Source: Gp6-AA40 sp963818645 (lineage in GTDB: Bacteria; Acidobacteriota; Vicinamibacteria; Vicinamibacterales; UBA2999). Taken from it: a DNA stretch of 64,000 nucleotides. The DNA lies in the NCBI GenBank assembly GCA_963818645.1, contig CAWFTF010000026.1:6998-70997 (forward strand). The letters run 5' to 3'. The number at the start of each line of letters is the position of its first letter. Positions within the stretch are counted from its first letter, which is position 1. The notes beneath the pieces are model-generated. The model searched no databases and was not told where the DNA came from. It saw only the letters and a program-made list of their open reading frames with translations. A program made the position numbers and the translations under genes. Shown piece by piece: positions 18,007 through 27,321 of this stretch.

Positions 18007-20122
18007 ATGAAAGTGCTTCTCTCCTGGCTTCGTGACTTCGTCGATGTTTCCGCACGTCCGGAAGACATCGCGGCGACGATGTCCATCCGCGGGTTCGCGG
18101 TCGAAGGCCTCGAACGGCTGGCCGATGGTGACGCCGTCATCGACTTCGAGGTCACCGGCAATCGTCCTGACTGTATGTCGGTCAGTGGCATCGCGCGCGA
18201 GGTGGCTACCGCGTTCGCCCTGCAGGTCAGACGTCCGGCAGTGTCTACGTCGCTGCGGCGCGCGGATGGCCAGGGAGAAAGCGGCCCCGCTCTTCATCTG
18301 GCGTCACTCAAGACTGTCGAACAAGGCGACATCGACATCGTCCTCGAGAATCCGGAGCTGTGCCCGCGCTACGCGGGCGCAGTCGTCGACGTGACGATCG
18401 GCCCCTCACCCGAATGGATGCAGTCGCGGTTGCGCGCGGCGGGCGTGAGGCCGACGAGCAACGTGGTGGATGTCACCAACTACGTGCTGCTCGAGCTCGG
18501 TCAGCCGATGCATGCGTTCGACCAGACTCGCATCGGCGGCGGCCAGATCCGCGTCCGGACCGCCAGACCGGGCGAGACGCTGCTCACGCTCGACGGCAAA
18601 CAGCGCGAGCTTTCACCGGAGATGCTGGTTATTGCCGATGCCGAGCGTGCGATCGCGGTGGCCGGCGTCATGGGTGGCGGCGATTCCGAGGTGACGAACG
18701 ACACCAGAACAATCGTCTTCGAAAGCGCGCATTTCAACGCGCTGTCGGTGCGACGAACGAGCAAGGCGCTCGGACTGAAGACCGAAGCGAGCATGCGCTT
18801 CGAGCGCGGCACAGACCCGCGCCTTCCGGTGACAGCCATGGAACGCGCGTGCGCGCTGCTCGAGATGGTCGGCGGCGGTACGACGCGCGGCACGGTGGTC
18901 GACCGCTATCCTGTTCGGGTCGAGCCGACGATGTTGAAGCTGCGGCGGGACCGCATCTCCGGGCTTCTCGGTGTGACTATCCCTGATGCCGATATTCGCC
19001 GAGTCCTCGAGGCGCTCGGTTTCGCGCTTCGCGACGGCGAGGCCGGCTGGAACGTCACCGTCCCTACGCGCCGTGTTGATGTCACTCGAGAGGTCGATCT
19101 CATTGAAGAAGTCGCGCGCCACTGCGGGTTCGATCGAATCCCGACGACGTTCCCGGCGCTGACGGTTGCGCCGCCGCCGATCGATCCACGTATCACTCGC
19201 ACCAGGCAGCTTCGCGCGCTGGCAACGGGCCAGGGCTTCTCCGAAGCGGTCACGTTTGGATTCACGTCCGTGCCGGCGGCAGAAGCTTTCACCACGGGCG
19301 AAACGATTGTCCCGATCAAGAACCCGTTGTCAGAAGCGTTCGCCGTGCTTCGGCCGTCGCTCCTTCCCGGGCTCGTGGAATCTGCGGGGCGAAACGTGCG
19401 GCGCGGTCAGCGCGACGTGCAGTTGTTCGAGATCGGCAATCGCTTCACGAAACAGACGGGCGAGACGCAGGCACTCGCATTCGTCTGGACGGGTGCCGGC
19501 CGGCCGCAGCACTGGAGCGAGCGGACGCGTGAAGCGGACTTCTTCGACGCGACGAGCCTCGTGTCGGCGGTCGCGGACGGGCTCGACGCCACTGTTCTAT
19601 TCAAACCGCTGACCGCTCCACCAGCGTTTCTGGTGGCGGGGCAGGCCGCCGAAGTCTGTGCGTCCGGCAAGGACTCGCCTGCCTCGTCGGCCACTGCCAT
19701 CGGCCTGGTTGGCAGGTTGACGCCTGAGGTCGGCGAACTGCTCGGCCTTCCGGCAGAAGTGCCCGCGTACGTCGCCGAAGTCGCGATCGAGCCGCTCGCC
19801 CGCTTCAGGCGTACTTCGCTCAAGGCGTTGGCGCCACCGCGCTTCCCCGTCCGTCGATCGCGACATCTCGATCCTCCTTGACGACACGACACCAGCTCAG
19901 TCCGTCCGGGAAACGGTCCGCAGCCTTGCGATTCCACATCTCGCGGGTCTGCGCGAGTTCGATCGCTACGCCGGCAAAGGCATCCCCGAAGGGAAAGTCA
20001 GCCTGTCGGTGCGCCTGACGTTCAGGTCAGGCGATAAAACACTGACGGACGCCGAGGTCCAAAGCGCCATGGACGATGTGCTGTCTGCGCTGCAGAAGAA
20101 CCATGGCGCGGTGCAGCGATGA
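18007..20122 (+). CDS. pheT: Phenylalanyl-tRNA synthetase beta subunit, short form without EMAP domain (frame restored)
   Basis: This encodes 704 residues after removing one base at about 19845-19849 (TTCCCC-G-TCCGTC). The N-terminus MKVLLSWLRDFVDV runs straight into FEVTGNRPDCMSVSGIAREV, so the OB-type tRNA-binding (EMAP) insertion of the usual ~800-residue beta subunit is absent. B3/B4 editing domain has VVDVTNYVLLELGQPMHAFD; B5 domain and catalytic-like domain follow (EEVARHCGFDRIP). The C-terminal FDX-ACB domain is restored only in the second frame (VDRDISILLDD, LREFDRYAGKGIPEGK). With PheS it charges tRNA-Phe. Confidence 0.93.
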
Positions 20123-20125
20123 CAC

Positions 20126-20213
20126 TGGTTGGTGGTAGGTAGTTGGTGGATGGTGGTAGCGTCGTGGTTCACGATTCGAGTGCCCACCAGCCACTAACCA
20201 CCAACCACTAACA
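20126..20213. repeat. Heptamer-word inverted repeat, word GGTTGGT / ACCACCA
   Basis: Downstream of pheT the left arm reads GGTTGGT, GGTAGGT, AGTTGGT, GGATGGT. After a unique loop (about 20158-20190) the right arm reads CCCACCA, GCCACTA, ACCACCA, ACCACTA. The arms are complementary, so the RNA could form a long hairpin at the operon end. There is no T-run after it. Confidence 0.8.
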
Positions 20214-20288
20214 AGCTTGCCTGTCCTCGCGGTTCGTGGCACCATCTGTTCGCACACCAGGCACTCATATTCACGAGGCTCGTTCCGG

Positions 20289-20567
20289 ATGGCAAAGCAA
20301 GCAGTGGCGACGCGAATAGATCTCGATCCCATCGATCGGCTCGAAGAAAAAGTACGGACGCTCGTCAGCATCGTCACGCAGCTCCGAGCGGACCATGCAC
20401 GAGTGACCGAGGAGAACGGCCGGCTCGCGCGTGAGCTCGACAACGCGCGCTCACGTCTGGCCGCCGAGAGCGAGGCGACCGGCAGTGAGCTCAGCGCGCT
20501 GCGGGAAGAACGCGACCTGATTCGGTCGCGCGTCGCGGAGATGCTCGAACAGCTCGAAGCGATCTAG
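20289..20567 (+). CDS. zapB: Small coiled-coil protein, probable ZapB-like division factor
   Basis: This encodes 92 residues. ATG at 20289 is chosen because upstream in-frame starts add unrelated sequence. After a short head (MAKQAVATRIDLDPIDRLEE) nearly the whole chain is one heptad coiled coil (KVRTLVSIVTQLRADHARV, ENGRLARELDNARSRLAAE) ending LEQLEAI. The size, coiled coil and position 16 bases before zapA make a ZapB-type FtsZ-ring factor the best guess. Coiled coils give little specific homology, so the symbol is tentative. Confidence 0.7.
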   Translation: MAKQAVATRIDLDPIDRLEEKVRTLVSIVTQLRADHARVTEENGRLARELDNARSRLAAESEATGSELSALREERDLIRSRVAEMLEQLEAI

Positions 20568-20583
20568 GACTCCTGACTCGACT

Positions 20584-20889
20584 ATGAGCAGTATCGTGAC
20601 CGTGGAGATCGGGGGCCAGCGCTACCCGATCCGCAGCGTGCTCGATGAGCGATACGTCGCCGAGCTCGCGGCCTATGTCGATCAGAAGATGCGGACCGCC
20701 TCCGACTCGGCTCCCGCGAGCGACATGCTCGGTCTTGCCGTCCTCGTCGCGCTCAATATCGCCGACGAGTACTTCCGCGAGCGCGATCAGCAATCGGTCT
20801 CGAGCGACGATCTACACGAGCGTGCCATGCGACTCGAACGCATCCTCGACGAAGCCCTCGCACTAGTCGCCACGAAACAAGCAGTTTAG
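20584..20889 (+). CDS. zapA: Cell division protein ZapA
   Basis: This encodes 101 residues. The N-terminal ZapA beta-helix domain contains VTVEIGGQRYPIRSVLDERY and VAELAAYVDQKM. A helix with LVALNIADEYFRER follows, then a C-terminal coiled coil. ZapA cross-links FtsZ filaments at the Z-ring. It is followed at once by a 6S RNA gene, the same zapA-ssrS neighbourhood known from proteobacteria. Confidence 0.93.
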   Translation: MSSIVTVEIGGQRYPIRSVLDERYVAELAAYVDQKMRTASDSAPASDMLGLAVLVALNIADEYFRERDQQSVSSDDLHERAMRLERILDEALALVATKQAV

Positions 20890-20898
20890 TGCAGTGTC

Positions 20899-20927
20899 TT
20901 GACCCTCTCCGGGTCGCACAGTAAGAT
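20899..20927 (+). promoter_or_regulatory. Sigma-70-type promoter of the 6S RNA
   Basis: TTGACC at 20899-20904 and TAAGAT at 20922-20927 are separated by 17 bases. The predicted start at about 20933-20934 coincides with the 5' side of the 6S closing stem. The promoter begins just after the zapA stop codon. Confidence 0.75.
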
Positions 20928-20931
20928 CGGC

Positions 20932-21117
20932 AAGCTCCTGCTTTGCTCGTGATGGTTTTCGGAGGCTCGTCTGAGCCAACGTAAATCCCAAGCGAGCCGC
21001 GAGGTCGCGCGTTGTGCATGCCTCTGTTTCGAGGAAGCCTGAAGCGCGGCCGACAACAGCGGCTCCACCTGCTTTCGCAGGTTCATTCGACCTCCCCACA
21101 CGGCAAAGCGGGGCTTT
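20932..21117 (+). ncRNA. ssrS: 6S RNA
   Basis: About 186 nt, the usual 6S length. The 3' half follows the E. coli 6S order of conserved pieces: GTTGTGCATGC, then CGAGGAAGCCTGAAG, then CCGACAACAGCGGCTCCACCT (in pieces), then a hairpin with arms CCTGC and GCAGG. TGAGCC at 20972-20977 matches the conserved 5' element. The ends close in a long stem: AAGCTCCTGCTTTGC (20932-20946) against GCAAAGCGGGGCTT (21103-21116). This leaves the open central bubble by which 6S mimics promoter DNA and holds the sigma-70 RNA polymerase in stationary phase. Location after zapA supports the call. The exact 3' end is uncertain by some 10 bases. Confidence 0.85.
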
Positions 21118-21132
21118 TCGCCACCCCCCATT

Positions 21133-22123
21133 TTGAATCCTCAGACAGTGGCCGAATGCGGTGAGCACGCGCTCATCGCTCGCATCAGACAACGGCTCGC
21201 TACCCCGCAGTGGGTCGTCGTTGGCCCTGGAGACGATGCCGCCGTGATCGAACCGGTACGCGGCGCATTGGAGGTTTTGACTACCGATGCTCAGGTCGAT
21301 GGCGTGCACTTCGACCGCCGCTTCGTCCCGCCGGATGCCATCGGGCATCGCGCGCTCGCCGTCAACCTCAGCGACCTTGCCGCGATGGGCGCGCGGCCGC
21401 GCGCCGCGCTGCTCTCGATGGCGCTTCCTCCGTCGTTCGAGCTTGAGGCGTTCGATCGAATGGTCGATGGCTTCCTTGCGCTGGCGGTCCGCTACGGCGT
21501 GGCGCTCATCGGAGGCAACATCACGCACACGAGTGGACCGATGGTTCTTGACGTCACAGCCATTGGCAACGTGCACCGGCGAAAGATGCTGACGCGTGAC
21601 GGCGCGCGCGCAGGCGACGAGGTCTTCGTGACCGGCACGCTCGGAGACGCTGCGGCCGGTTTGCTGCGGCTTCAGGAGGACCACTCGGCGGCCGACCACG
21701 CACCGAGGTATCTGCGGCCCGACCCGCGCGTCCGAGCGGGCACGCTGCTCGGGAGAAACCGGGCAGCGACGAGTTGCATGGACCTCAGCGATGGATTGGC
21801 GGACGGGGTGCGTCAGATCGCGCAGGCCTCGTCGGTGGGCATGACTCTTGATGCTTCTTCGCTCCCGATGGGACAGGACGCGAAGTCGTGGCTCAGCAGT
21901 AAGGGTCGTGATCCAATAGCTGTCGCGCTGAGTGGTGGCGACGACTTCGAGCTGATCTTTACGGCCCGGCCCCGACAGGCTGGACGATTGCGAGCCGTAC
22001 GACGTCTTCTGGGTGATCTGCCGATAACCAAGATCGGCGTCGTGACCCGGGCGCGCTCGTCTGCTCGTCAAAGACGAACGGGGCGAACGCGAGCTTCCGG
22101 ACGGGTACGAGCACTTTAGATAA
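21133..22123 (+). CDS. thiL: Thiamine-monophosphate kinase ThiL (frame restored at C-terminus)
   Basis: This encodes about 329 residues. It phosphorylates thiamine phosphate to the active cofactor. AIRS-type N-domain: GEHALIARIR, VVVGPGDDAAVIEP (Mg/ATP aspartates), TTDAQVDGVHFDRRFVPP, AVNLSDLAAMGARP; C-domain: GNITHTSGPMVLDVTAIG, DLSDGLADGVRQIA, SGGDDFELIF. The frame slips by +1 near 22058 (coding TCG-T-CTGCTC); reading on gives LLVKDERGERELPDGYEHF and the true stop at 22121-22123. The start is unsettled: TTG at 21133 or GTG at 21148, neither with a good ribosome site. No TPP riboswitch is visible upstream; the space holds the 6S RNA. Confidence 0.92.
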
Positions 22124-22156
22124 GTCCGAAGTTCAAAGGTCAAACTTCTCAACTTA
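22124..22156. repeat. Short heptamer-word spacer, word AGTTCAA
   Basis: Between thiL and the 3D protein the words AGTCCGA, AGTTCAA, AGGTCAA are followed by a partly complementary ACTTCTCAACTT. It is the same style as the longer loci but degenerate. Confidence 0.5.
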
Positions 22157-22159
22157 ATC

Positions 22160-22807
22160 ATGTGGGCCACGATCTCGCAGTCGATGCGGCGGAAAATCGT
22201 TGTGCTGGTGATTGCCGTGGTCGGCTTCCTCTTCATGTACGAAGCGGAGATGTTCGACTCGCGCAGCGCCTTCTGGCAGTCGCTTGCGCAGAGCGGACCT
22301 CCCCGCCCCGGCAGCCAGTTGCCCTTCGCAGCGACGGCGTACTGCAAGGGCAGCACGACGGCATCGGGTGTCGTTGCGCGGACAGGCGTCGCCGCTGCCG
22401 ATCCGACGCTTCTCCCGGTCGGCAGCGTCGTCAACATCGCGGCCGGCGATGCTCGTTACAGCGGCGTCTACACCGTGATGGATACGGGGCCTCGAGTCCA
22501 GGGACGGGTCCTCGATCTGTACATGTGGAGCTGCCACGAGGCGCTGAAGTTCGGCCGCAAGGAAGTCCAGGTCACCGTGCTCCGGCTCGGATGGGATCCG
22601 ACGGCGAGCTCGCCAGGCCTCATCGACCGCGTGTTCAGGGGTCGCGATGCCGCGCGACGCATTCCTCCTCCCGATCCGCCGCCGCTCGCAGGCCTTGCAC
22701 CCGAAGGCGAGCACCTTTCGGAAGCGACTCCGGCGGAGTCACCTGCCCCGCCGCCGGAAGCGCCCGCCGACTCGATCGCGCCCGCTCCTGTCGCTGGTCA
22801 GCAGTAA
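22160..22807 (+). CDS. Membrane-anchored 3D-domain (RlpA/MltA-barrel-like) protein
   Basis: This encodes 215 residues. A membrane anchor lies at about 11-27 (KIVVLVIAVVGFLFMY). The 3D domain lies at about 55-145: ATAYCKGSTTASGVVARTG, then VAAADPTLLPVG, VYTVMDTGP and RVLDLYMWSC, supplying the three aspartates that name the domain. The C-terminal 60 residues are a proline/alanine-rich tail. 3D domains are double-psi barrels found in lytic transglycosylases and spore-wall proteins such as YuiC, so a peptidoglycan role is likely but the activity is unproven. Confidence 0.82.
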   Translation: MWATISQSMRRKIVVLVIAVVGFLFMYEAEMFDSRSAFWQSLAQSGPPRPGSQLPFAATAYCKGSTTASGVVARTGVAAADPTLLPVGSVVNIAAGDARYSGVYTVMDTGPRVQGRVLDLYMWSCHEALKFGRKEVQVTVLRLGWDPTASSPGLIDRVFRGRDAARRIPPPDPPPLAGLAPEGEHLSEATPAESPAPPPEAPADSIAPAPVAGQQ

Positions 22808-22843
22808 GCGCGCGAGGTCCCGAACTCCACGACGCTGCCACGG

Positions 22844-24656
22844 CTACGCAGTCGTCGAATCGAATTGAAGCTCATACAGCCGATGATAGATCCCGCGAAG
22901 CGCGAGGAGCTCCTGATGCGTGCCCGCCTCACGCAGCTCCCCTCGATGCATCACCAGGATCCGATCCATGTCCTGGATAGTGGAAAGACGATGGGCGATG
23001 GCGATGGTGGTCCGCCCGCGCATGACGACCTTCAGCGCGTCGCGAATCAGCAGCTCGGTGTCGGTGTCCACGCTCGACGTCGCCTCGTCGAGCACGAGCA
23101 CGCGCGAATCGAAGGCGAGCGCGCGCGCGAACGACAGCAACTGCTTCTGCCCCACAGACAATGTCGAACCGCGCTCCGCAACCATGCTGTTGAGACCTTG
23201 CGGCAGTCGATCGACGAAGCTCGAGGCATGCACCGCGTCGAGCGCGCGTCGCACGTCGTCGTCGGAAATCGCTTCGTTACCAAGCCGGACGTTGCTGGCG
23301 ATCGTCCCGGCGAACAATTGCACGTCCTGGAGGACCAGCCCGAACAGCGAGCGCAGGTCCGCGAGCGCGATGTCCCGAATGTCCACGCCGTCGACCGTGA
23401 TCCGTCCTCCCTGCACATCGTAAAACCGCAGCAGCAGGCTGACGACCGTGGTCTTTCCTGAACCGGTGGCCCCCACGATCCCGATTCGCTCACCAGGCCT
23501 GACCTCGAAGGAGACGTTCTTGAGAACCGGCTCTCCTTCGACGTAGGAGAAGCTCACGTTCTCGAGCCTGATGACGCCCGGCCCCTTCCAGCTCCCACGT
23601 GTCGAGTCATGCACGGTTTGTGATGTGCGAGTTGGAAGGTGGGATTTCGAAGAGATCTCGACCGGCGTGTCGAGAAGGCCGAAGATCCGCTCGGACGATG
23701 CCATCGCGCCCTGAAGGATGTTGAACTTCTCCGACAGATCGCTAATCGGCCGGAAGAAGCGCTGCGAGTACCTGCAGGAACGCGACGAGTGCGCCCAGAG
23801 TCAGCGGGTCGCTGCCGTCGAAGATGAGGCGCGCGCCGCCAACCCAGAGAATCAGCGACCCCGCGAGCGCCCCAACCAGTTCAACCGCCGGATAGAACAC
23901 CGCGTAGTAGAAGATCGACTGAACGTTGGCGTCCCGATGCTTCCGATCGATGTCGTCGAAGGCGTCGAAGTCCCGCTGCTCTCGACGATAGAGCTGCACC
24001 GTGGCCATGCCGGTAATGCGCTCCTGAAGATACGCATTGATTCGGGCGATCCAGGTGCGAACCGTCCGATACGACTCGCGCGCATTGACTCGAAACCAAT
24101 GCGTGATTCCGGCGATGAGCGGCAACACCGAGAACGCGGCAAGGGCCAGGCGCCAGTCCATCCAGATGAGGACGCCCATGATGCCGATGAGCGTGAACAC
24201 ATCGCCGAACACGGACACGACGCCTGACGTGAAGAGCTCGTTGAGAACGTCGACGTCGGTCGTAATACGCGTCATCAGCCGGCCGACGGGATTACGGTCG
24301 TAGAAGCGAAGATCGAGCCGGTGCAGATGCGACACGAGCTGCGTCCGCAGATCGAACATGATCTTCTGCCCGATGACCTGCATCGTCCACGTCTGCAGGT
24401 ACTCGAGCAGGAACGAGGCGATGAGCGCGGCCAGGTACAGTACGGCGATCGACCCGAGGCCTCCAAGATCGCCGGCCGGAATGTATCGATCGATGACGAC
24501 CTTCGTGAGGTACGGCGGCGCGAGGTCGAGCGCGGAGTGACCGATGATCGCGACGACGGCAACGATCACTTGCCCGCGATACGGACGTAGATACGTGAGC
24601 AGCCGCCGCATCAAGCGGCCGTCGTAGGCTTTGCCGAGGACGTCATCGTCGATCAT
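22844..24656 (-). CDS. ABC exporter half-transporter with degenerate signature (frame restored)
   Basis: This encodes 603 residues after removing one base. Six membrane helices lie at about 25-320, then a nucleotide-binding domain: Walker A GATGSGKTT, Q-loop LVLQDV, signature LSVGQKQ instead of LSGGQ, Walker B VLVLDEATSSVD with the catalytic Glu present, and H-loop IAHRLS. The break is at about 23771 (coding TTCCTGCAG-G-TACTCGCAG); dropping the G joins LVAFLQ to YSQRFFRPISDL. Its start overlaps the stop of the partner gene upstream by 4 bases. A degenerate signature here and a degenerate Walker B in the partner are the mark of a heterodimeric exporter with one working ATP site. The substrate (lipid or drug) is unknown. 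Confidence 0.9.
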
Positions 24657-26416
24657 GACGCTTTCAGTTCTTCCTCGAGCAGCTGCTTACGATAGAGGTC
24701 TGCGTAGAACCCGTCGCGCCGGATCAGCTCGTCGTGCGTGCCACGCTCCGCGACCCGGCCTTCGTGCAGCACGACAATCTGATCGGCGTCGCGCACCGTG
24801 GACACGCGATGCGAGACGATGATGGACGTGCGCTGAGCCATCACGCCGGACAGCCGGTCGAGAATCTCCTCTTCTGTGTGGGTGTCGACAGCGGACAAGG
24901 CGTCGTCCAGGACGAGGATCTTCGGCTCGACGACCAGCGCGCGAGCAATCGCGACACGCTGCTTCTGCCCGCCCGACAATGTGATGCCACGCTCGCCGAT
25001 CGTGGTCTCGTAACCCTGGGGAAATTGCGCGAGGTCCTTGTCGAGACGGGCGATGCCTGCGGCCGCAGCGATGCGCTCCCACTGCCCCCGATCGCCGCGC
25101 GCACCGAATGCGATGTTCTCCGCCAACGTCGTGCTGAAGAGAAAGGGCTCCTGGTTGACGAAGCCGATCGCCCCTCTCAGCACGTGAAGCGGAATGTGGC
25201 GAACGTCCACGCCGTCGATGAATACCGTTCCTGCCGGCGGTTCATGCAGGCGAGGGAGCAGGTTGAGGAGGGTCGACTTGCCCGAGCCCGTGCCGCCGAC
25301 AATCGCGGTCGTCGTCCCTCGCGGGACTCTGAACGAAATGCCGTGAAGCACGACGGCGTCGCCGAATGAGAACGTCAGGTTCCGGAACTCGATCGCCCCG
25401 TCGATCGATTGGATCGCCTCGTTTGCCTCTGCGTCCGAAACGAGTGGTTCGGCGTCCAGGACCTCGAGCAGGCGCTTCCACGACGCCATCCCGCGCTGCA
25501 ACAGGTTGCTGACCCAGCCGAACGCGATCATCGGCCAGCCGAGCATCGTCAGGTAGGCATTGAACGCGACCAACTCGCCGATCGTCATCTGCCCGGCCAC
25601 CACTCGTCTGCTTCCCAGCCAGAGCACGAGCAGCGCCCCGATCCCCATCAGCAATCCCATACTGGGGAAATAGAACCCCTGCAAGCGGATGAGCGCGCCA
25701 TTACGATTGACGTACTCCTGGTTCGCCTGGCGGAATTTCTCGATCTCAAAGGCTTCCTGACCGTACGCGCGCACGACGCGAACGCCGGCCAGCGACTCCT
25801 GCGCAATCGCGCTGATGTCGGAGAGCTGCTCCTGAATCTTTTCGAACCGCGTGTGAATCGCGTGGCCGAAGTACTTGACGACCACGGTCACGAACGGAAG
25901 AGGCACGAGCGCAACCAGCGTCAGCCACGGGTCGATCGATATCATCAGGATGATGCCGACGATGAACGTGAGCACGGTGCTCGCGGTGTACATCACCGCC
26001 GGCCCCATCATCATGCGCACGGCGCCGAGGTCGCTGGTGGCGCGCGACATCAGATCGCCAGTACGATGGTGCTGGAAGTACGCGAGGTGTAATCGTTGAA
26101 GCGCGGCGAAGAAGTCGTTTCGAAGGTCGTATTCGAAGTCGCGCGACGCACCCACGATGATGCGCCGCATCAGAAATCTGAAGACGCCGCCGACGGCTGA
26201 GAGGGCGAACAACAGCGCACCGTAGAGGCGGACCTTCTCGAACGTCAGTCCCTGACTCAGGTCGTCAATCGCGTATTTCAGTATCCAGGGACCCCCGGTG
26301 TTGATGGCCGTTGCCAGGACGACGCATATGAAACCGGTAAGAAAAGCTCGGCGATAACGTGCCAGGTACTGCATCAGGCGGCGCCGGGGGGACATTTCCG
26401 CAGTATACCTGCCCAT
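24653..26416 (-). CDS. ABC exporter half-transporter with degenerate Walker B
   Basis: This encodes 587 residues with an intact frame. Transmembrane domain about 20-320 (TGFICVVLATAINTGG, LTFIVGIILMISIDPWLTL). Nucleotide-binding domain: Walker A GGTGSGKST, Q-loop FVNQEPF, canonical LSGGQKQR signature, Walker B ILVLDDALSAVD in which Asp replaces the catalytic Glu, H-loop VSHRVS. It makes a composite pair with the next gene, whose signature is degenerate while its Walker B is normal. One consensus and one degenerate site would form, as in the TM287/288 and BmrCD exporters. Read first in the two-gene operon; ATGA overlap couples translation. Confidence 0.93.
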   Translation of the reverse strand: MGRYTAEMSPRRRLMQYLARYRRAFLTGFICVVLATAINTGGPWILKYAIDDLSQGLTFEKVRLYGALLFALSAVGGVFRFLMRRIIVGASRDFEYDLRNDFFAALQRLHLAYFQHHRTGDLMSRATSDLGAVRMMMGPAVMYTASTVLTFIVGIILMISIDPWLTLVALVPLPFVTVVVKYFGHAIHTRFEKIQEQLSDISAIAQESLAGVRVVRAYGQEAFEIEKFRQANQEYVNRNGALIRLQGFYFPSMGLLMGIGALLVLWLGSRRVVAGQMTIGELVAFNAYLTMLGWPMIAFGWVSNLLQRGMASWKRLLEVLDAEPLVSDAEANEAIQSIDGAIEFRNLTFSFGDAVVLHGISFRVPRGTTTAIVGGTGSGKSTLLNLLPRLHEPPAGTVFIDGVDVRHIPLHVLRGAIGFVNQEPFLFSTTLAENIAFGARGDRGQWERIAAAAGIARLDKDLAQFPQGYETTIGERGITLSGGQKQRVAIARALVVEPKILVLDDALSAVDTHTEEEILDRLSGVMAQRTSIIVSHRVSTVRDADQIVVLHEGRVAERGTHDELIRRDGFYADLYRKQLLEEELKAS

Positions 26417-26474
26417 ACAGGACGGCCCTTCGAGGCGCTAAAGCGCGTAGAACTGCACGCCGATAAACAGACGA

Positions 26475-27302
26475 ATGCAAATCCGACTGCTTGCGATCAT
26501 TCTGTTCAGCGTCACGTTGGCCACTCGTGCAGAGGCACAGTTCCGCGTACCGAGCCCGGCCCCTGCCGAGAACTTCCACGTCGAACTCGGCCTGATGTTC
26601 TGGCACCCAACACCAGGAATTGAGATTCAGACGGGGGGACTTGCGGCCGCGGGGATTCCAGCAGTCGACTTCGTTCACGAATTCGGGCTCGCGGAAAAGT
26701 ACTTCATGGAGTTCCGGTCCGTCGTGAAGACCGGGCGGAAGCACAAGTTCCGCGTCTCCCACGTGACCTTCGACTACAACCAGACGGCGCCTGTTACGCG
26801 GGACATCTCCTTCGGAGGAGCCACCTTCCCAATCACGATCCCGGTTACCGCTGAACTGAACTGGGATCTGTGGCGCTTCGGCTACGAATATGACTTCGTC
26901 GCCGGCGATCGAGGCCTGCTCGGCTTCATCACCGAGCTCAAGCGGAATCACGTGACGGCCGACGTGAGCTCCATCGGATTTCAGTCCCAGAGCACCGATG
27001 TCACCGCCCCGATCATCAACCTCGGCGTCATCGCTCGCGTCTATCCTCACCGGGTGTTCTCCATTACCGCGGAGTACACCGGCTTCAAAGTGTTCGGCAT
27101 TGTGAAGACGCTGACGGACCGAATCGCCGAGGACCTCGACGTCGCGGTCCACGACTTCGACATCTACGGAACGGTCAACTTCGGCAGTCACGTCGGGGCC
27201 CAGGCCGGGTATCGCAGTCTGACGTCGGACTATTCGATCGACGAAGACGAAGGCGACCTGAAGATGAAGGGGTTCTACTTCGGCGGACTTGTTCGGTTCT
27301 AG
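26475..27302 (+). CDS. Exported, probably outer-membrane beta-barrel protein
   Basis: This encodes 275 residues. Signal peptide MQIRLLAIILFSVTLATRAEA. The mature chain alternates polar and aromatic residues in strand-length pieces (FHVELGLMFWHP, HKFRVSHVTFDYNQT, LWRFGYEYDFVA, VFSITAEYTGFKVFG, FGSHVGAQAGYRSL) and ends GFYFGGLVRF with a terminal Phe, the assembly signal of outer-membrane barrels. About ten to twelve strands are plausible. It stands alone on the plus strand, diverging from the ABC exporter operon (58-base gap) and converging with the methyltransferase. Function not recognisable. Confidence 0.75.
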   Translation: MQIRLLAIILFSVTLATRAEAQFRVPSPAPAENFHVELGLMFWHPTPGIEIQTGGLAAAGIPAVDFVHEFGLAEKYFMEFRSVVKTGRKHKFRVSHVTFDYNQTAPVTRDISFGGATFPITIPVTAELNWDLWRFGYEYDFVAGDRGLLGFITELKRNHVTADVSSIGFQSQSTDVTAPIINLGVIARVYPHRVFSITAEYTGFKVFGIVKTLTDRIAEDLDVAVHDFDIYGTVNFGSHVGAQAGYRSLTSDYSIDEDEGDLKMKGFYFGGLVRF

Positions 27303-27321
27303 CTACCGCTACTTCCTCTAG

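Noticed and set aside
20890..21132. TPP riboswitch upstream of thiL
   Set aside because: The conserved TPP box (CTGAGA) and layout are absent; the sequence fits 6S RNA.
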